A stretch of 64,000 bases of DNA from Lithobates sylvaticus (lineage: Eukaryota > Chordata > Amphibia > Anura > Ranidae). The notes below the pieces were generated by a model. The model was not told the origin of the DNA. It saw only the letters and a program-made list of their open reading frames with translations, and ran no database searches. The position numbers were made by a program, and so were the translations under genes. The DNA lies in assembly GCA_028564925.1 (NCBI GenBank), contig CM053028.1, positions 621,503,912-621,567,911 on the forward strand. The letters run 5' to 3'. Shown here piece after piece: positions 36,601 through 49,413 of this stretch; the first letter of the stretch is position 1, and every line of letters starts with the position of its first letter.

Positions 36601-36788
36601 TCAGGTGCTACCTGTTGGCCTTGCCTGTGTGTGTATTGTATATTTTATTCTGTATGGGCTTATGTTTTATATTCCACTTGTCATACATGTGACATGAATA
36701 AACATTTTAAATCTCTTCCGTTATACTGAGTCTTCCACTTAATACCAACTTTGATACATCTTTCTAAAAACCATTGCTGCCTAAAAAC
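33641..36788 (+). mobile_element. Element E, uninterrupted copy (right)
   Basis: About 3.15 kb between two copies of a 31-base sequence (33610-33640 and 36789-36820, CCACCATTCTAGGGGGAAC...), read as a target duplication in F. From left: a short open stretch MSDFQGNEWTNLMSSYEI (from 33849), an AT-rich block, a GC-rich block with GCGCATGCGC (34640) and GATGACGTCA (34672), the empty LINE-1 site (35048-35062), a homopyrimidine tract (35100-35830) and tandem hammerhead-like motifs (36471-36545). No intact polymerase gene is visible. The superfamily is not settled; Penelope-like is possible. Confidence 0.5.
36471..36545 (+). ncRNA. Tandem hammerhead-like motifs in E (right)
   Basis: Unit 1: CTGAAGA (36471-36477), stem II GACCT (36479-36483) with AGGTC (36494-36498), GAAA (36499-36502), then a two-pair stem III ending GTC (36506-36508). 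Unit 2 repeats stem II and GAAA...GTC (36516-36545), but its CTGANGA core is changed. There is one extra base between the core and stem II, as in the F motif. A very short stem III would need a dimer to fold. Confidence 0.45.
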
Positions 36789-38077
36789 CCCACCATTCTA
36801 GGGGGAACTTTTCTTTTTGTAGGGTTTTTATGGTTTTCCATATATTTCCGCCTTTCTTCTTAATTTCTAATTTGTTGAGGTCACTCTCAACCATCCTTTT
36901 AAAAGCTCCTATGCATTCTTTAGGGTCTGTTGTTTGACCCACTTCGTTCTTCTTTCTATGTAATACCCCCTTTTTTAGGAGCTGCGGTTTCCCTATTTAC
37001 TTATTAGGGTGCATGGGAAGGGTTAATGTTAATTTCTCCCGGGGATGGCTATGCAATTTACTATGCCGTCTTTTTTTCCCATCCACGTACTGCTGTCCAG
37101 CATTGTTTACGAGGTTTCTCACCTCTAAGTGGTCCGGCTTGGGCTCTTAAGTAACGCCCACCCTGCTTCCCCATTGGCGACCGTGGCTCCGCTCCTACCT
37201 ATTTAAACGTGAGGTGTACCAAGATGGTATCGCCACTGACGACGTCCTATTGACGAAACGAACGTCAGGCGATACCTAGGTACACACCACGTCACTTCCT
37301 GCCAGCGGCTTCCGGTTTTGTACCAGCCGCGTGTGGAACGCACGCTGTTACCAGGGCTCAGCGGTGTTTGCATCGCTCTGCCCTTAAGCTGCGCGCTCTG
37401 CATTTTTCACTTGCTTTTCATTTTAATGTTTTTAATGTGTTTATGATTTGAACACATATGTCCAAATAGCCTACAGGCTATTTAGTGTTTTTGTTCCCCA
37501 TGTTTTTTAACCTTATATATTATTTTTAATAAACTGCCCATGGTTTAGCTGTATCACACTATTAGTGTTTTCTTTTGCATAGACTATTTTTGGTGTTTTA
37601 CCCCCCATCCCTGGCGAGTGGAAGAGGTTGGATATCCCCACAGAGGATACCCCTGCAGAGGAGGCTTCTTCCCCAGCAACTACCCCTACAGAGGAAGACT
37701 TCTATCCCACATCCAGGAGATTTTATGCCTATCACCCCTGCAGGGGTTAGGCACTCTGGTGAGTGCGTTTACCTTAGGGGTCACGGAAGGAGGGAAGCAC
37801 TGAGATGTTACCGTTCACCATTTATCTACTTACATAAGGCACATGATGTTACAGGAATTCTGATCTTTAAAAAGAACAACACAGGACCTCACTATTTTTT
37901 GACTGATGATTTCTGCTGATTGAACATTTTTTTATACATCACTTTTTTATATCACCGTTTTTGCGGCCCCCCGCTTTTTTCACTCTGATTATTTTTTTCA
38001 CTTGGGACAATTGTCTAGAAATTACATTTAATACTTCTAATATTATTTTTATATTCATAATTTATATATTTATATAT

Positions 38078-38116
<39 letters not shown>

Positions 38117-38580
38117 TATGACCTTTGGATTTTTATTTGAATGTATATTTTTTTTACCACTCTCTATCTGAATTGAATTACCAATTTATACATATACATA
38201 TTATTTTCTATTTTCACAGGAGTCACTTTATACTTATTATTTATATTTATATGTTGCTTGTCATATGGATGTAATTATTCACATATATTAATTATTCAGT
38301 ATTTTTACTGCACAGAGTCACTTTAAATATCTCACACTGTGTTTGAGTGCACAGCAACACTATTGGCTTTTATACATATATATAGTTTTTTTTATATATA
38401 TTTTTATATATATTTCTATATATTTTTTTCTATATATTTTTATACATTCTTGTATCAGTACATGCATATGTGAGTTGCTTTTTGTACACTAGTCATACCT
38501 TTTTTCACTTTACAGTGATTATCTTTTTGTTTTTCCTCATACATACCCTGAACAGCGCCACCATCCCTTATTTTAATACC
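36789..38580 (+). mobile_element. Element F, unclassified retroelement-like (right)
   Basis: Counterpart of 13835-15670. It contains the hammerhead-like motif (37226-37276), an acidic open stretch near 37618-37750 (GEWKRLDIPTEDTPAEEA...), and AT-rich blocks with a TA run (38080-38114). On the minus strand near 36790-36970 it holds the K-rich open stretch ending KFPLEWW, whose continuation lies beyond E at about 33550-33635. Confidence 0.45.
37226..37276 (+). ncRNA. Hammerhead-ribozyme-like motif in F (right)
   Basis: Closing stem GGTATCGCC (37226-37234) with GGCGATACC (37268-37276). Core CTGACGA 37236-37242. Stem II GTC 37244-37246 with GAC 37252-37254. GAAA 37255-37258. Stem III A58-T65, C59-G64, G60-C63 with loop AA (TA in the left copy). 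Predicted cleavage falls after C37266. Departures from consensus: an extra C at 37243 and an A-A opposition at the start of stem I. Confidence 0.5.
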
Positions 38581-38589
38581 ATATATATA

Positions 38590-39700
38590 TATAATGTTCT
38601 AAGTAATTTTCTAGCAAAAAATACAGATTTTAACTTGTAAACACCAAATATCAGAAATAGGCGTGTTAATGAAAGGGATAAATGGTTTCCAGGTTTGGAG
38701 GTGATGTGTAATTTCATCGAGGTGCTAAACATGTCCATGTTAGGAAACCTTTTCTAACTTCTATAAAGGACTGTGTGCTGTCCCAGGTGAGATTCTGATC
38801 ATATTTGTATGTAGCTGATACTTTGTACATATTGTGTTTATTATTATTAGTATTATTGTTGTTAATTAGAACTATAAGTACACAGAATGAGCTCAACCCC
38901 CACCCTGTGTGTACATTGATCTGCTGTTGATGATTGGAATAGATACACATAGACAAATATTTGTCTGGGCTGATTGAGTAGATACAATGTTTCGTTTTTC
39001 TTGCTTCTTTCCTCCATTGAGAACTCCACGATCTTCTCAACTTGTGAATTTAAATAAAGTAACAATGTAAGGCGGGAGATTGTGGAGGATCTTTTATTGT
39101 AACAATGTGTGAGTGCGGCATAAGTGTTTATTCAGCTCTGCCACCTTGTGGTCATTCCTGGTGGAACACTGAGGTGTGTGTGCAGTACAAGGAGGTGAAT
39201 AGGGAATTTATACAGCCAGAAAGAGGAGATGATCTCCACAATAAATCTAGAATCAGGACCGGGATAGAAGGAAGGTTTATTCATCCCCCTCCCAGTCTGA
39301 CCGATCTACGGTACTTCTCATCTAAAGATCAGTTATTATTATTTTAGCATTGCCTCACAAACATGTTCTACATAGAGCCGGACATACCTGGTTTATATTC
39401 ACCAATTAAGTTGTATATTAATAATACTGTCAGGTAAAGTTCCCTGTGAAGGCAAATCCTTTGTCTTCTTATTACACTCAGACTTGTAATAGAGGTGAGG
39501 AGTAATGACATGAAATGTGATCACAGTACATCATTCTCTCATCTCTTTCCATCCCAATCTGTCTATGCTGATCGTCTACTCACCGCTAAACCCCTCCAAC
39601 TAAAACCATCCCCCCCCCTCCATGTCTGTCCATCCTAACAGCAATCCAGAGTCTCTATGATTTGTATCATTTATTAGAACGTATTTCATGTGAAGGAACG
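38590..39700. other. Spacer distal to H4 (right)
   Basis: Mirror of 12700-13834. No gene is recognised. An ATT-type simple stretch lies near 38840-38860, and a C run near 39610-39618 is shorter than its left partner. Confidence 0.55.
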
Positions 39701-39705
39701 ATGTG

Positions 39706-40646
39706 ATCTCCTTACAGGGACTGATTTTTATTGTCCTCCGTCCTTTATTTCTGTTGAATATCTTCTGGAGATCAGAGCTCATTCAATACCAAACAAACAT
39801 CCTCCATCTGAAAGGAACACAGATCTCAGATCCTCCTCCTTCACACCCAATACATTTTATCCGAAGAAATCGCCCAGAACTGTGATTGGTGCAAATATGA
39901 AATCGATTCATTCAAATTTCCCGCCGGAATTCTATGGAACGTTCCAATGATGTCAGATAGAATAATCCGACACTAAAATCGGATATCTCTTCCTCCGGGA
40001 ACATCGATCAACGCTCCTCTGAATTGTCGGGCAGTTTATCTAACCAGGAATAATAAATCCATTAGAAATATGAATGTCACATGTCTTCTAGTCTTTTCTT
40101 TTACTCCACGATGCAGAATCCGCCCTGCTAGAGAATATTTTCTATAGAGATCTCCAATGAAAAGTCTACAGAACAAGAATTTCCTGGGCTGAAAACGGAG
40201 AAAGATCTCAGAACACGTTTCTTTGAAATTCTTATAAGAAAGACTTTACTGGCTGATGAAGGAAACGCCCACAGCTCTGATTGGCTCAGATTTCAAATCC
40301 CCGCCTGAATTGTGAAGAACGTTAGAGAAATAATCATCCCTATTATCCCGCCAAATCCGACACCATCAGATGAGACATTTATCCGGGAGATATCATCAAT
40401 GCTTTATTTTCATTGATTAGTCCGGAATGAATAGAAATGGTTTGAGAAGATTGTTGAATAATGTAAAACATTTCCATATGTCCCGTTACTAGATGTGAAA
40501 GGACTGGTAGAGATCATGACACTGTCCGATACAAATGTACAATGAATCTAGAAAACAAATGTTTCATGTCAGATCGGTCTCCACTTTGTAACTAGAAATC
40601 AGCAAAATGTTATCAAAGTTTCTAAGTAAATGAAATTGTCTGCAGA
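39706..40646. repeat. Inner inverted repeat flanking H4, distal arm (right)
   Basis: Mirror of 11750-12690; pairs in inverted orientation with 42538-43663 around the right H4 gene. Confidence 0.8.
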
Positions 40647-40984
40647 CGGGTGAAAGGGGCGGGGTCACATCCACAATTATCGGGTTCGCTCATTTCGGTT
40701 ACTTGTGTAAGAAGTAAAGTTTTCTTCCATTTGTTGTAGTTTATAACCGATTGTGAACTCGCATTGTAAACATGATCTGAGATCTACCATGATCTGCATG
40801 ATTTAGCTGTTCTTACATGAAGCAGCTCTGGTAAGCGTAAAGGGGATCTTACAATCAGATTGTACAGTGTATGGTCAGCTAGACATCGCACCACTTCCTA
40901 CGTTTCTTGCTGAACCAATAACCATCAATTCTTATCACTACATGAGAAATCTGTAGAAATGTATGTTCAGACACATCACTCATT

Positions 40985-41065
40985 AGCCCTTTGTTGTATG
41001 AGAAGGTGGGTGGTCCCGATTTGGGTTGATGAATCAGAATTTACCTCCAAATCCAGAGTGTGCGG
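40985..41065 (-). pseudogene. Solitary H4 3' end relic (right)
   Basis: Mirror of 11331-11411. The last H4 codons and downstream flank are recognisable on the minus strand; the rest of the gene is absent. Confidence 0.8.
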
Positions 41066-41150
41066 CGTTCCTGTACAGCCAAATAGAACACATCCGTGCA
41101 TGTATTAAATGCAGATTGCCTGCATCCCCTATATCACAAGAGAATAGTGG

Positions 41151-41191
41151 CAGCTCTTTGTATGAGAAGGTGGGTGGCCCTGAGAAGGACC
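41151..41191 (-). promoter_or_regulatory. H4 histone 3' processing element (right)
   Basis: Minus-strand stem-loop GGTCCTTCTCAGGGCC (41191-41176), then CAAAGAGCTG (41160-41151) after 15 bases. Confidence 0.9.
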
Positions 41192-41227
41192 TTTGTGTAG
41201 GTGAAGTAGGTAGGTGTCTATGAAGGT

Positions 41228-41572
<345 letters not shown>

Positions 41573-41593
41573 TCAGCCGTCTGCCTGCCCTCC

Positions 41594-41617
41594 TTATATA
41601 CAGCCTGAGCGGACCTG
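41594..41617 (-). promoter_or_regulatory. H4 core promoter (right)
   Basis: Minus strand: CAGGTCCG (41617-41610), then TATATAA (41600-41594), the same arrangement as the left copy. Confidence 0.8.
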
Positions 41618-42236
41618 ATGGCAACCTTCCCAGGAAAGAGGCGGCGTCACACCCATTCAATACAAACAAAGAGAATTATATGAATCTATAAATCTCCTGA
41701 TTCAGATACAGCAATACATCTCTAGAAAATCAACGTATTCCTACTTAATGTTTTTTTTTTTTTTTTCTATTTATACTTGGAGATTACACTGGAGACTTTA
41801 ACAATTCATAACAAAGACAATCGCCATGTTTCAGTTGTTCATTGCAATTTAATATTTATAAAACATTATTTTGAAAGGGAAACAAAATAAACAATTTTTC
41901 TTCCAGACATCTCATCTTCCTGGGTGTAAGGCCTGATGGGCCACAGATGGGAGACACGAGGAGAAGGGGCGGGGTCTAGTCATTTATTGCACTGTAGAGA
42001 ATGTCATTTATTTAAATCCTTTTCAATATTTTGCTGAATGGAAACGGATGTGATCTATCAGAAGCGCAATATTTTCTTTATTGATTAATCGTACACATTT
42101 TTCTGGTATGTCATAATGATTATTGCCTATTTCTACCAATAATGTCATATTTCCTGATTATTATATAGGAAGAACAAAATATGTGCAATTGCTATATGTA
42201 TAAATTATTCAATTATATATCAAAGAGAGAGAGGAA

Positions 42237-42239
<3 letters not shown>

Positions 42240-42295
<56 letters not shown>
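42240..42295. repeat. TA microsatellite
   Basis: About 55 bases of (AT)n. The left-arm equivalent (10130-10160) is about half as long, showing length drift between otherwise near-identical arms. Confidence 0.95.
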
Positions 42296-42299
<4 letters not shown>

Positions 42300-42537
42300 G
42301 ACTATTTTTTTTACCATTAACAGAAATAAATCTTCAGAAATAAATATATTCTTCCTTTACTACAGTTTTCTTTATTTACCTCGGAGATGACACTGAAAAC
42401 ATACATTTGTCACACATCATAATAGAGAATACAATCACCAGCTACTATTGTTAATAACATTTTCATATTTATAAAAGATTAAGAAATACAGATGTCCCAC
42501 ATCCCTGTTTCTAAGACAAAGCCGAACTGATGGGGGA

Positions 42538-43663
42538 CTGATATAAAGGGGCGGGGTCACAGCCGTCCAATAACCTGCAGAGAATTTACTTTATAATTAG
42601 AAATCAGCAAATTGTTCAGTGTTCCTAAGAGGAGACCGATTTGAAATGAAACATTTTTTGTTTTACTGATTCATTGTGCATATGATGTATCTGGCAGTGT
42701 CATGATTACTACAGATTTATAGCAGTCTTTTCACATGTTTTAATTATAGTTTTCATATGGGGGAAAATCTGTAATCGCTACATGTCCTAAAGAGGGAACA
42801 TTCATTATCGGCCCACGATCCTATACAGATCTGATGATGAAACGTGTAATACTTTATTTGCCATCATATAGAAAGGTAGAGATCTATGAGAGAAGTCATC
42901 TCACTATCATGTTCTGTATGTAGGGGGGGGGGGGGGGGGGGGGGTTCGGCATTCGGAGGACTTGGAATAAAAGAGAACATATGGGGATGTTTTACATTAT
43001 TCAATAGTCTTCAGAATCCATTTCGGGCTAATCAATTCTTCTAGAAAATAAAGCATTGGTGATATCTCTCGGATAAATGTCTCATCGGATGATCTCAGTG
43101 TCGGATTTGGCGGGATAATAGTTCTTCACTATTCAGGCGACAAATTTGAAAGTAGCAATTTGAAATCTGAACCAATCAGAGCTGTGGGCGTTTCCTTCAT
43201 CGACAAGTAATGTCCTTTCTTATGATAATTTCAAAGAAATGTATTCTGAGATCTTTCTCGGGTTTCAGCCCAGAAAATACTTGTTCTGTAGACTTTTCAT
43301 TGCTCTCTATAGAAAACATTCTGTAGCAGGGCGGATTCTGTAGTAAAATAAAACCCTGAAACAAAGTAATATTTCGATGTGTTTATTACACCGCCTGGAA
43401 TCAAAGGGCCCATTGATGAATGTTCCCCGGAAAAAGGGAGATTTTATATCAATCAATTGCATTTTATCAGCCGATCTCAAATTATTGCAACATTCCGTTG
43501 AAAAGTAAGACAATCAGTTCTGAACGTTTCCCTATAATAGGAGAATTGTGAAGGAGGTTCTGAGATCTGTGTTCCTGATCCGTCGGGATGATTGTAATAA
43601 ATTCAGCAACTAAAGGATGAACAGGGATGATCGGTCCCTGTAAGATGTGTAAATCTACAAGTA
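42538..43663. repeat. Inner inverted repeat flanking H4, H2A-side arm (right)
   Basis: Mirror of 8775-9900. It includes a G run (42924-42943) longer than the matching C run on the left (9492-9505). Confidence 0.8.
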
Positions 43664-43827
43664 TCCCCATCCCCCAATAATGATTTATATGTAGTAATTG
43701 TTCTCCCTGTACAACTCTCCTGTATTAGAAGTGTGAATAAATAAGGATGTATTTCCTGTGTAAAGCTATGAAGACAATTGAGGGCTCATTCCATGCGATG
43801 TGGTAGACACAATGAGGGGTGTGTGTG

Positions 43828-43867
43828 GGCTCTTTGTAGAGAGATGTGGGTGGCTCTGAGAAGAGCC
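43828..43867 (-). promoter_or_regulatory. H2A histone 3' processing element (right)
   Basis: Minus-strand stem-loop GGCTCTTCTCAGAGCC (43867-43852), then CAAAGAGCCC (43837-43828). Confidence 0.92.
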
Positions 43868-43911
43868 TTTGTGTTATAAATGGATTTGGGAATAGAAAGG
43901 AGTTGTTGGGA

Positions 43912-44325
<414 letters not shown>

Positions 44326-44360
44326 TCAGATAAAGATATGTACTATCTGCCGCTTCCTTA

Positions 44361-44557
44361 TATTTATACCGTCAATGCTCTGACATCACACTCTGTGATT
44401 GGTTATTCTTCAAGCCAGCCAATAGTGTTCTGACTTGTTTCTACACCAATCAGTAAACGAGGGAGGAAAGCAAAACACTCCTCCCCATCACATGACTGAA
44501 TCCGCCAATAGACGAGTGAGGAGGGAGGAGGCTCATTTGCATAGGACGTCTATAAAA
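44361..44557. promoter_or_regulatory. Divergent H2A/H2B promoter (right)
   Basis: H2A (minus) TATA box TATAAATA at 44368-44361. H2B (plus) octamer ATTTGCAT at 44535-44542 and TATAAAA at 44551-44557. CCAAT/ATTGG boxes lie between. The spacing matches the left promoter. Confidence 0.9.
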
Positions 44558-44601
44558 GCAGCACATGAGGGCGGCTCCAGCACACATCGGAGTTGATCTG
44601 A

Positions 44602-44994
<393 letters not shown>

Positions 44995-45035
44995 TCCCCC
45001 CCACCCCCCATCATCATCCCAACACAAGACACAAA

Positions 45036-45076
45036 GGCTCTTCTAAGAGCCGCCCACCATTTCCATCAATGAGCTG
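45036..45076 (+). promoter_or_regulatory. H2B histone 3' processing element (right)
   Basis: Stem-loop GGCTCTTCTAAGAGCC (45036-45051) and, 15 bases later, CAATGAGCTG (45067-45076). Confidence 0.92.
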
Positions 45077-45089
45077 TCATCACATTTTA

Positions 45090-46047
45090 TCACAACTAGA
45101 AATTCTAAATACATTAAATAAAATATAAACCGATTGTACAAAAATTGTCATAATCTGTTGTACATCGGAAGCTGTATTAGATAGAAATCGATCCCAATAT
45201 CCGCTGATTCTCTTCATTCTGGAATTCCCGACATTTTATTTCCTCCTAGACCCCAGTCTGTACAATGAATATTGGAGGATCTGATTTGTACATCCAATAT
45301 TATCGGCTAGTGTGAACAAACCATCCAATCGCATTGTAGATCTTCCCCGATCTCCGTATAGAAGACATGGAGCTCGTTTTGTATAACCACTAGGTGTCAG
45401 TGTTGCTCCTCCTTAGATAATACATGGGAGCTCCCCCCCCCCCCCCGTAAATTGAAAGCGGATATTCATGTATATAAGGATGACACACTATTTATATATA
45501 TATATATATAATCTTATATTGTATACATCATTTTCACCTACAGTTTTACAGTTTACTTTCAGTTTTATGGTTTATGTAAGACTGCGCAAAGCATGCTAAT
45601 GTCTGCAGAGACACATATACGGGGGGGGGGGGATTACATTTACGAAATCGTTTAGGGTTCATCTGCTTAGAATTATTACTTATACATCACATTGTGTTTC
45701 AAATTAGTCATATAGCATCTATTTTCTTTATGGAGGTCCAACGATTATACATAATCATCTACTCACCTTGGGGGGCGGTTTATATCATCCGATGGGCACA
45801 CATTGGCTTCCCTGGTATATAGGTGTGTGTGTATTTTCTCTAATAAAAACAGAGTATTTGGTAAATATCAGGTGCCTCCGATTACAATACACACATTGGA
45901 TAGTGGAGGTTACTGGGAGCATTTAACCCTCTTACTCCCTCCCTCTGTCATCTAATTTACTGAGATATAGGAAAACATAATCCAATCTCAATGTTTCTAA
46001 TTCTTACACTGAGAAGGAGTCTCGAATCTTTCATTATAAAAACATTT

Positions 46048-46099
<52 letters not shown>

Positions 46100-46140
46100 T
46101 ATTCTGTATGATATGAATGTTATTATTAATAATTCGTATT
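45090..46140. other. H2B downstream flank (right)
   Basis: Diverged inverted paralogue of 6200-7350. It contains TA microsatellites (45492-45512 and 46050-46097), a C run (45433-45446) and a G run (45621-45631). No gene is seen. Confidence 0.6.
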
Positions 46141-46146
46141 AAATTA

Positions 46147-46215
46147 GTACACACCAGCGCCAAGTAAATCCCCAACATCATCCCAACAGGACACAAAGGC
46201 TCTTGTAGTAAATGC
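46147..46215 (+). pseudogene. Vestigial H2B 3' end (right)
   Basis: GTACACACCAGCGCCAAGTAA encodes the H2B terminus TSAK plus stop. It is followed by the H2B 3' UTR (CATCATCCCAACA..GGACACAAAGGCTC), whose stem-loop right half has decayed. Upstream coding sequence is absent. Orthologous to the relic at 6134-6197. Confidence 0.85.
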
Positions 46216-46932
46216 CACTCACATACACCATATCAGAGCTGCGATTTCAGTGTAAAGTTAATATTAATAGAATTTTCTGACAAAACCTTAATGTAAGTTC
46301 ATCAGATTAATAATGAAATCTAGATGTCGCCCTGTGTTCATTCCCTCCAATTCCCCGGTATGAGTTCTAATTCTGTTCCCAAAGATCACGTTGTAATCAA
46401 CTATTTTTCTTATAAATGGGATTCGGAAAGAAAACAATGAAATGTTATTGTAGCGCTTCCTAGATCCCCGCACAGAAGTCATTCCTCTTGTCACCAGCAG
46501 GTGTCAGTGTTGATCTTCCATAGGGAATACATTGGAGCAGTTTAGTTGAATTGTATCCACATGGATGTGATAGAAACCAATGAGAACACCGACCGATCCC
46601 AGATGTGTCCGGAGCAGGGAGGACAATGCTGGGGGGACACGATTCATTGTCTGCTCAGCGATCTGTCCCTCCATGTTAGTACAGAATTGTACAAGTCACC
46701 TTTCTACGTGTCATTCTCTGAAGACGGAATAATCCGATCAGTGAGATCGGAGGAGGATTTTCTGTGTTATGGAGACAAGCAGTCCAATGTCAGAGCTCCT
46801 AATTCTTACACATTGTATGATGTGGAGGAACTCCCCTCCCCCATCCCACACAAAGAAGGTAACTCTACTAACACAGAGAACGGGCAGATCTTGGCGGGCA
46901 ATTCAAAAATGCCGCTTTTTTTTGTAAGTAAA

Positions 46933-46993
46933 CCAATCATGAAAAGGGGTGTGTTTTAGTTGTCCAATCAGAAGGCAGTGATGTGTATAAATA
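46933..46993 (+). promoter_or_regulatory. H3 promoter
   Basis: CCAAT boxes at 46933-46937 and 46964-46968 and TATAAATA at 46986-46993, 68 bases upstream of the H3 start codon. Confidence 0.88.
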
Positions 46994-47054
46994 CACCCCG
47001 CCCAGCCCGTGTTCTCACACTTGTATTCCTTCTTCTGGAGATTGGAAGCATTGA

Positions 47055-47471
<417 letters not shown>

Positions 47472-47519
47472 TACACCCCCCGACCAACATCCTCCTCATC
47501 ACCCCCCACACAACACAAA

Positions 47520-47560
47520 GGCTCTTCTCAGAGCCACCACATCCTCCTCACAAAGAGCTC
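47520..47560 (+). promoter_or_regulatory. H3 histone 3' processing element
   Basis: Stem-loop GGCTCTTCTCAGAGCC (47520-47535), then CAAAGAGCTC (47551-47560) after 15 bases. Confidence 0.92.
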
Positions 47561-48770
47561 CATACGATCTCATCACTACTTCATCATACAAATACTTCCC
47601 ACCACATGTCTTCATTCTTCTCACCCTTCTCTGCACTCGGATCTCTAACATTTCTAAGACGATCACAAAGTAATAATTCACACGTCTCTAGGAAGGAGAT
47701 CTTTTCTCTTCCCACCATAATACAATGTAACAATATACAGGAGAGGGAAACAAGACAAGTTCCTAGAAAGATTCTCTTCCTATCTCTATACTTCCCTCAT
47801 CATTACCAGGAGATCTGCAAAGAAAACCTGTGGAAGATAAATACAAAGTCATCTCCTCCCCTCCTGTACAGATCCCGGGATCACCTCTTCCTCACCTCGG
47901 GTGTATAAATCATACAACTGACTAGTAATAAATCTCACACTCATTCTTCTGTGTGAAGACGATATTTGCTCTCCCCGATCTATCAAAGCGATCTCTCCTA
48001 TTCTACAACTTTCTCCAATCCCCCCACACACAGATCACATCGTTACACCTTCCCATCAGCACATTTTACACTCTTCTGTATTTCTTCTCATTCATTATCC
48101 ACAGAAGACAATTATTGTCTCCCTGGAGAGAGTTGTACATTTCTCATTCCAAGCGTCAAATTGTTTTATATGTCAGCCAATCAGCAGATAGTGGATGGTG
48201 TTTCTCACACACTCACCGTACAGATCACTATCTGTTGCGACAAATTATTAAACATATTCCGATCCGCCAATCACAGCCTCTTGTGGTTCCTGTGACAGCC
48301 AATAAGACCATTTATATCATCATACGTGGAGCTTTCTAAAAGTGCAGCCGGGAGATAACATTTCCACCCACATGTGACATCGGGGCTGCTAATCCTCTTC
48401 ATATTATTTGTGGGTGAAAATATGGAATTCTATTCTGTGACAGTGAAGAGTCCATTCTCCGCATAACACGATGTTCTTGTTGCTGATCATTCCAACATGT
48501 CCGATCAGTACAATGATTTCCCTTATAGCGATCACATGAAATATTGAAGATCCTGAACGATCGTCTAGAAAGAGGAAGTGTGAATGTCCTCTCCCCTCCC
48601 CCTCGAGATCCCACAGACAGTGTGCGGGAATTGTCGGGGACCTCCAGGTCTCCTATCTGCACGGCAGATGTGGGTGTGATGGGGCCACTGAAAAGATCCT
48701 TTATAGCAGGAGGGACTCCGATCTACAGGATCTCTAGTAATCATTTGTGGGATTTATCATAAAATGTAAT
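47561..48770 (+). other. H3-H1 spacer
   Basis: Direct paralogue of 4690-5930. It has several CCAAT boxes (for example near 48177) and no gene. Homology to the left side ends near 48770. Confidence 0.65.
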
Positions 48771-48849
48771 CTGAGATCAAGGGACACATGTACAATGTGT
48801 GATGGGAACATATGATCTCATCTAGACGGTGTGCAAAGTCTATGCGGCC

Positions 48850-49340
48850 CCTAGTGGGTGTAGGTAGGTGTGTGTGGCTCTGTTAGGAGGAGGTGGGTGT
48901 AGGTAGGTGTGGCTCTGTTAGGAGGAGGTGGGTGTAGGTAGGTGTGTGTGGCTCTGTTAGGAGGAGGTGGGTGTAGGTAGGTGTGTGTCTGTTAGGAGGA
49001 GGTGGGTGGCTCTGTTAGGAGGGGGTGGGTGTAGGTAGGTAGGTGTGTGTGTGTGGCTCTGTTAGGAGGAGGTGGGTGTAGGTAGGTAGGCGTTGCTCTG
49101 TTAGGAGGAGGTGGGTGGCTCTGTTAGGAGGAGGTGGGTGTGGCTCTGTTAGGAGGAGGTGGGTGTGGCTCTGTTAGGAGGAGGTGGGTGTAGGTAGGTG
49201 TGTGTGGCTCTGTTAGGAGGAGGTGGGTGTAGGTAGGTAGGTGTTGCTCTGTTAGGAGGAGGTGGGTGGCTCTGTTAGGAGGAGGTGGGTGTGGCTCTGT
49301 TAGGAGGAGGTGGGTGTAGGTAGGTAGGTGTTGCTCTGTT
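48850..49340. repeat. Minisatellite of histone 3'-element fragments
   Basis: About 15 copies of GGCTCTGTTAGGAGGAGG, separated by GTGGGTG with or without (TAGG)n and (TG)n. On the minus strand each unit reads TCCTCCTAACAGAGCC, like the region from half a histone stem-loop through the U7-pairing element (compare TCCTCCTCACAAAGAGC after H3). The array starts immediately 3' of the H1 stem-loop. Confidence 0.85.
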
Positions 49341-49370
49341 AGGAGGGGGTGGGTGGCTCTGAGAAGAGCC
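49333..49370 (-). promoter_or_regulatory. H1 histone 3' processing element
   Basis: Minus-strand stem-loop GGCTCTTCTCAGAGCC (49370-49355), 43 bases past the stop. At the expected 14-15 base distance lies AACAGAGC (49340-49333), a weaker U7 match that is also the first unit of the minisatellite. Confidence 0.88.
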
Positions 49371-49413
49371 TTTGTGGGGTGGAGATGAAGGAGATATCCG
49401 GCTACTGCCGCCT

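Noticed and set aside
46546-46959. 137-codon open frame upstream of H3 that could be a small gene
   Set aside because: It overlaps the H3 promoter CCAAT region, has no recognisable domain, and its composition fits chance. Comparison with the paralogous left side does not support it.
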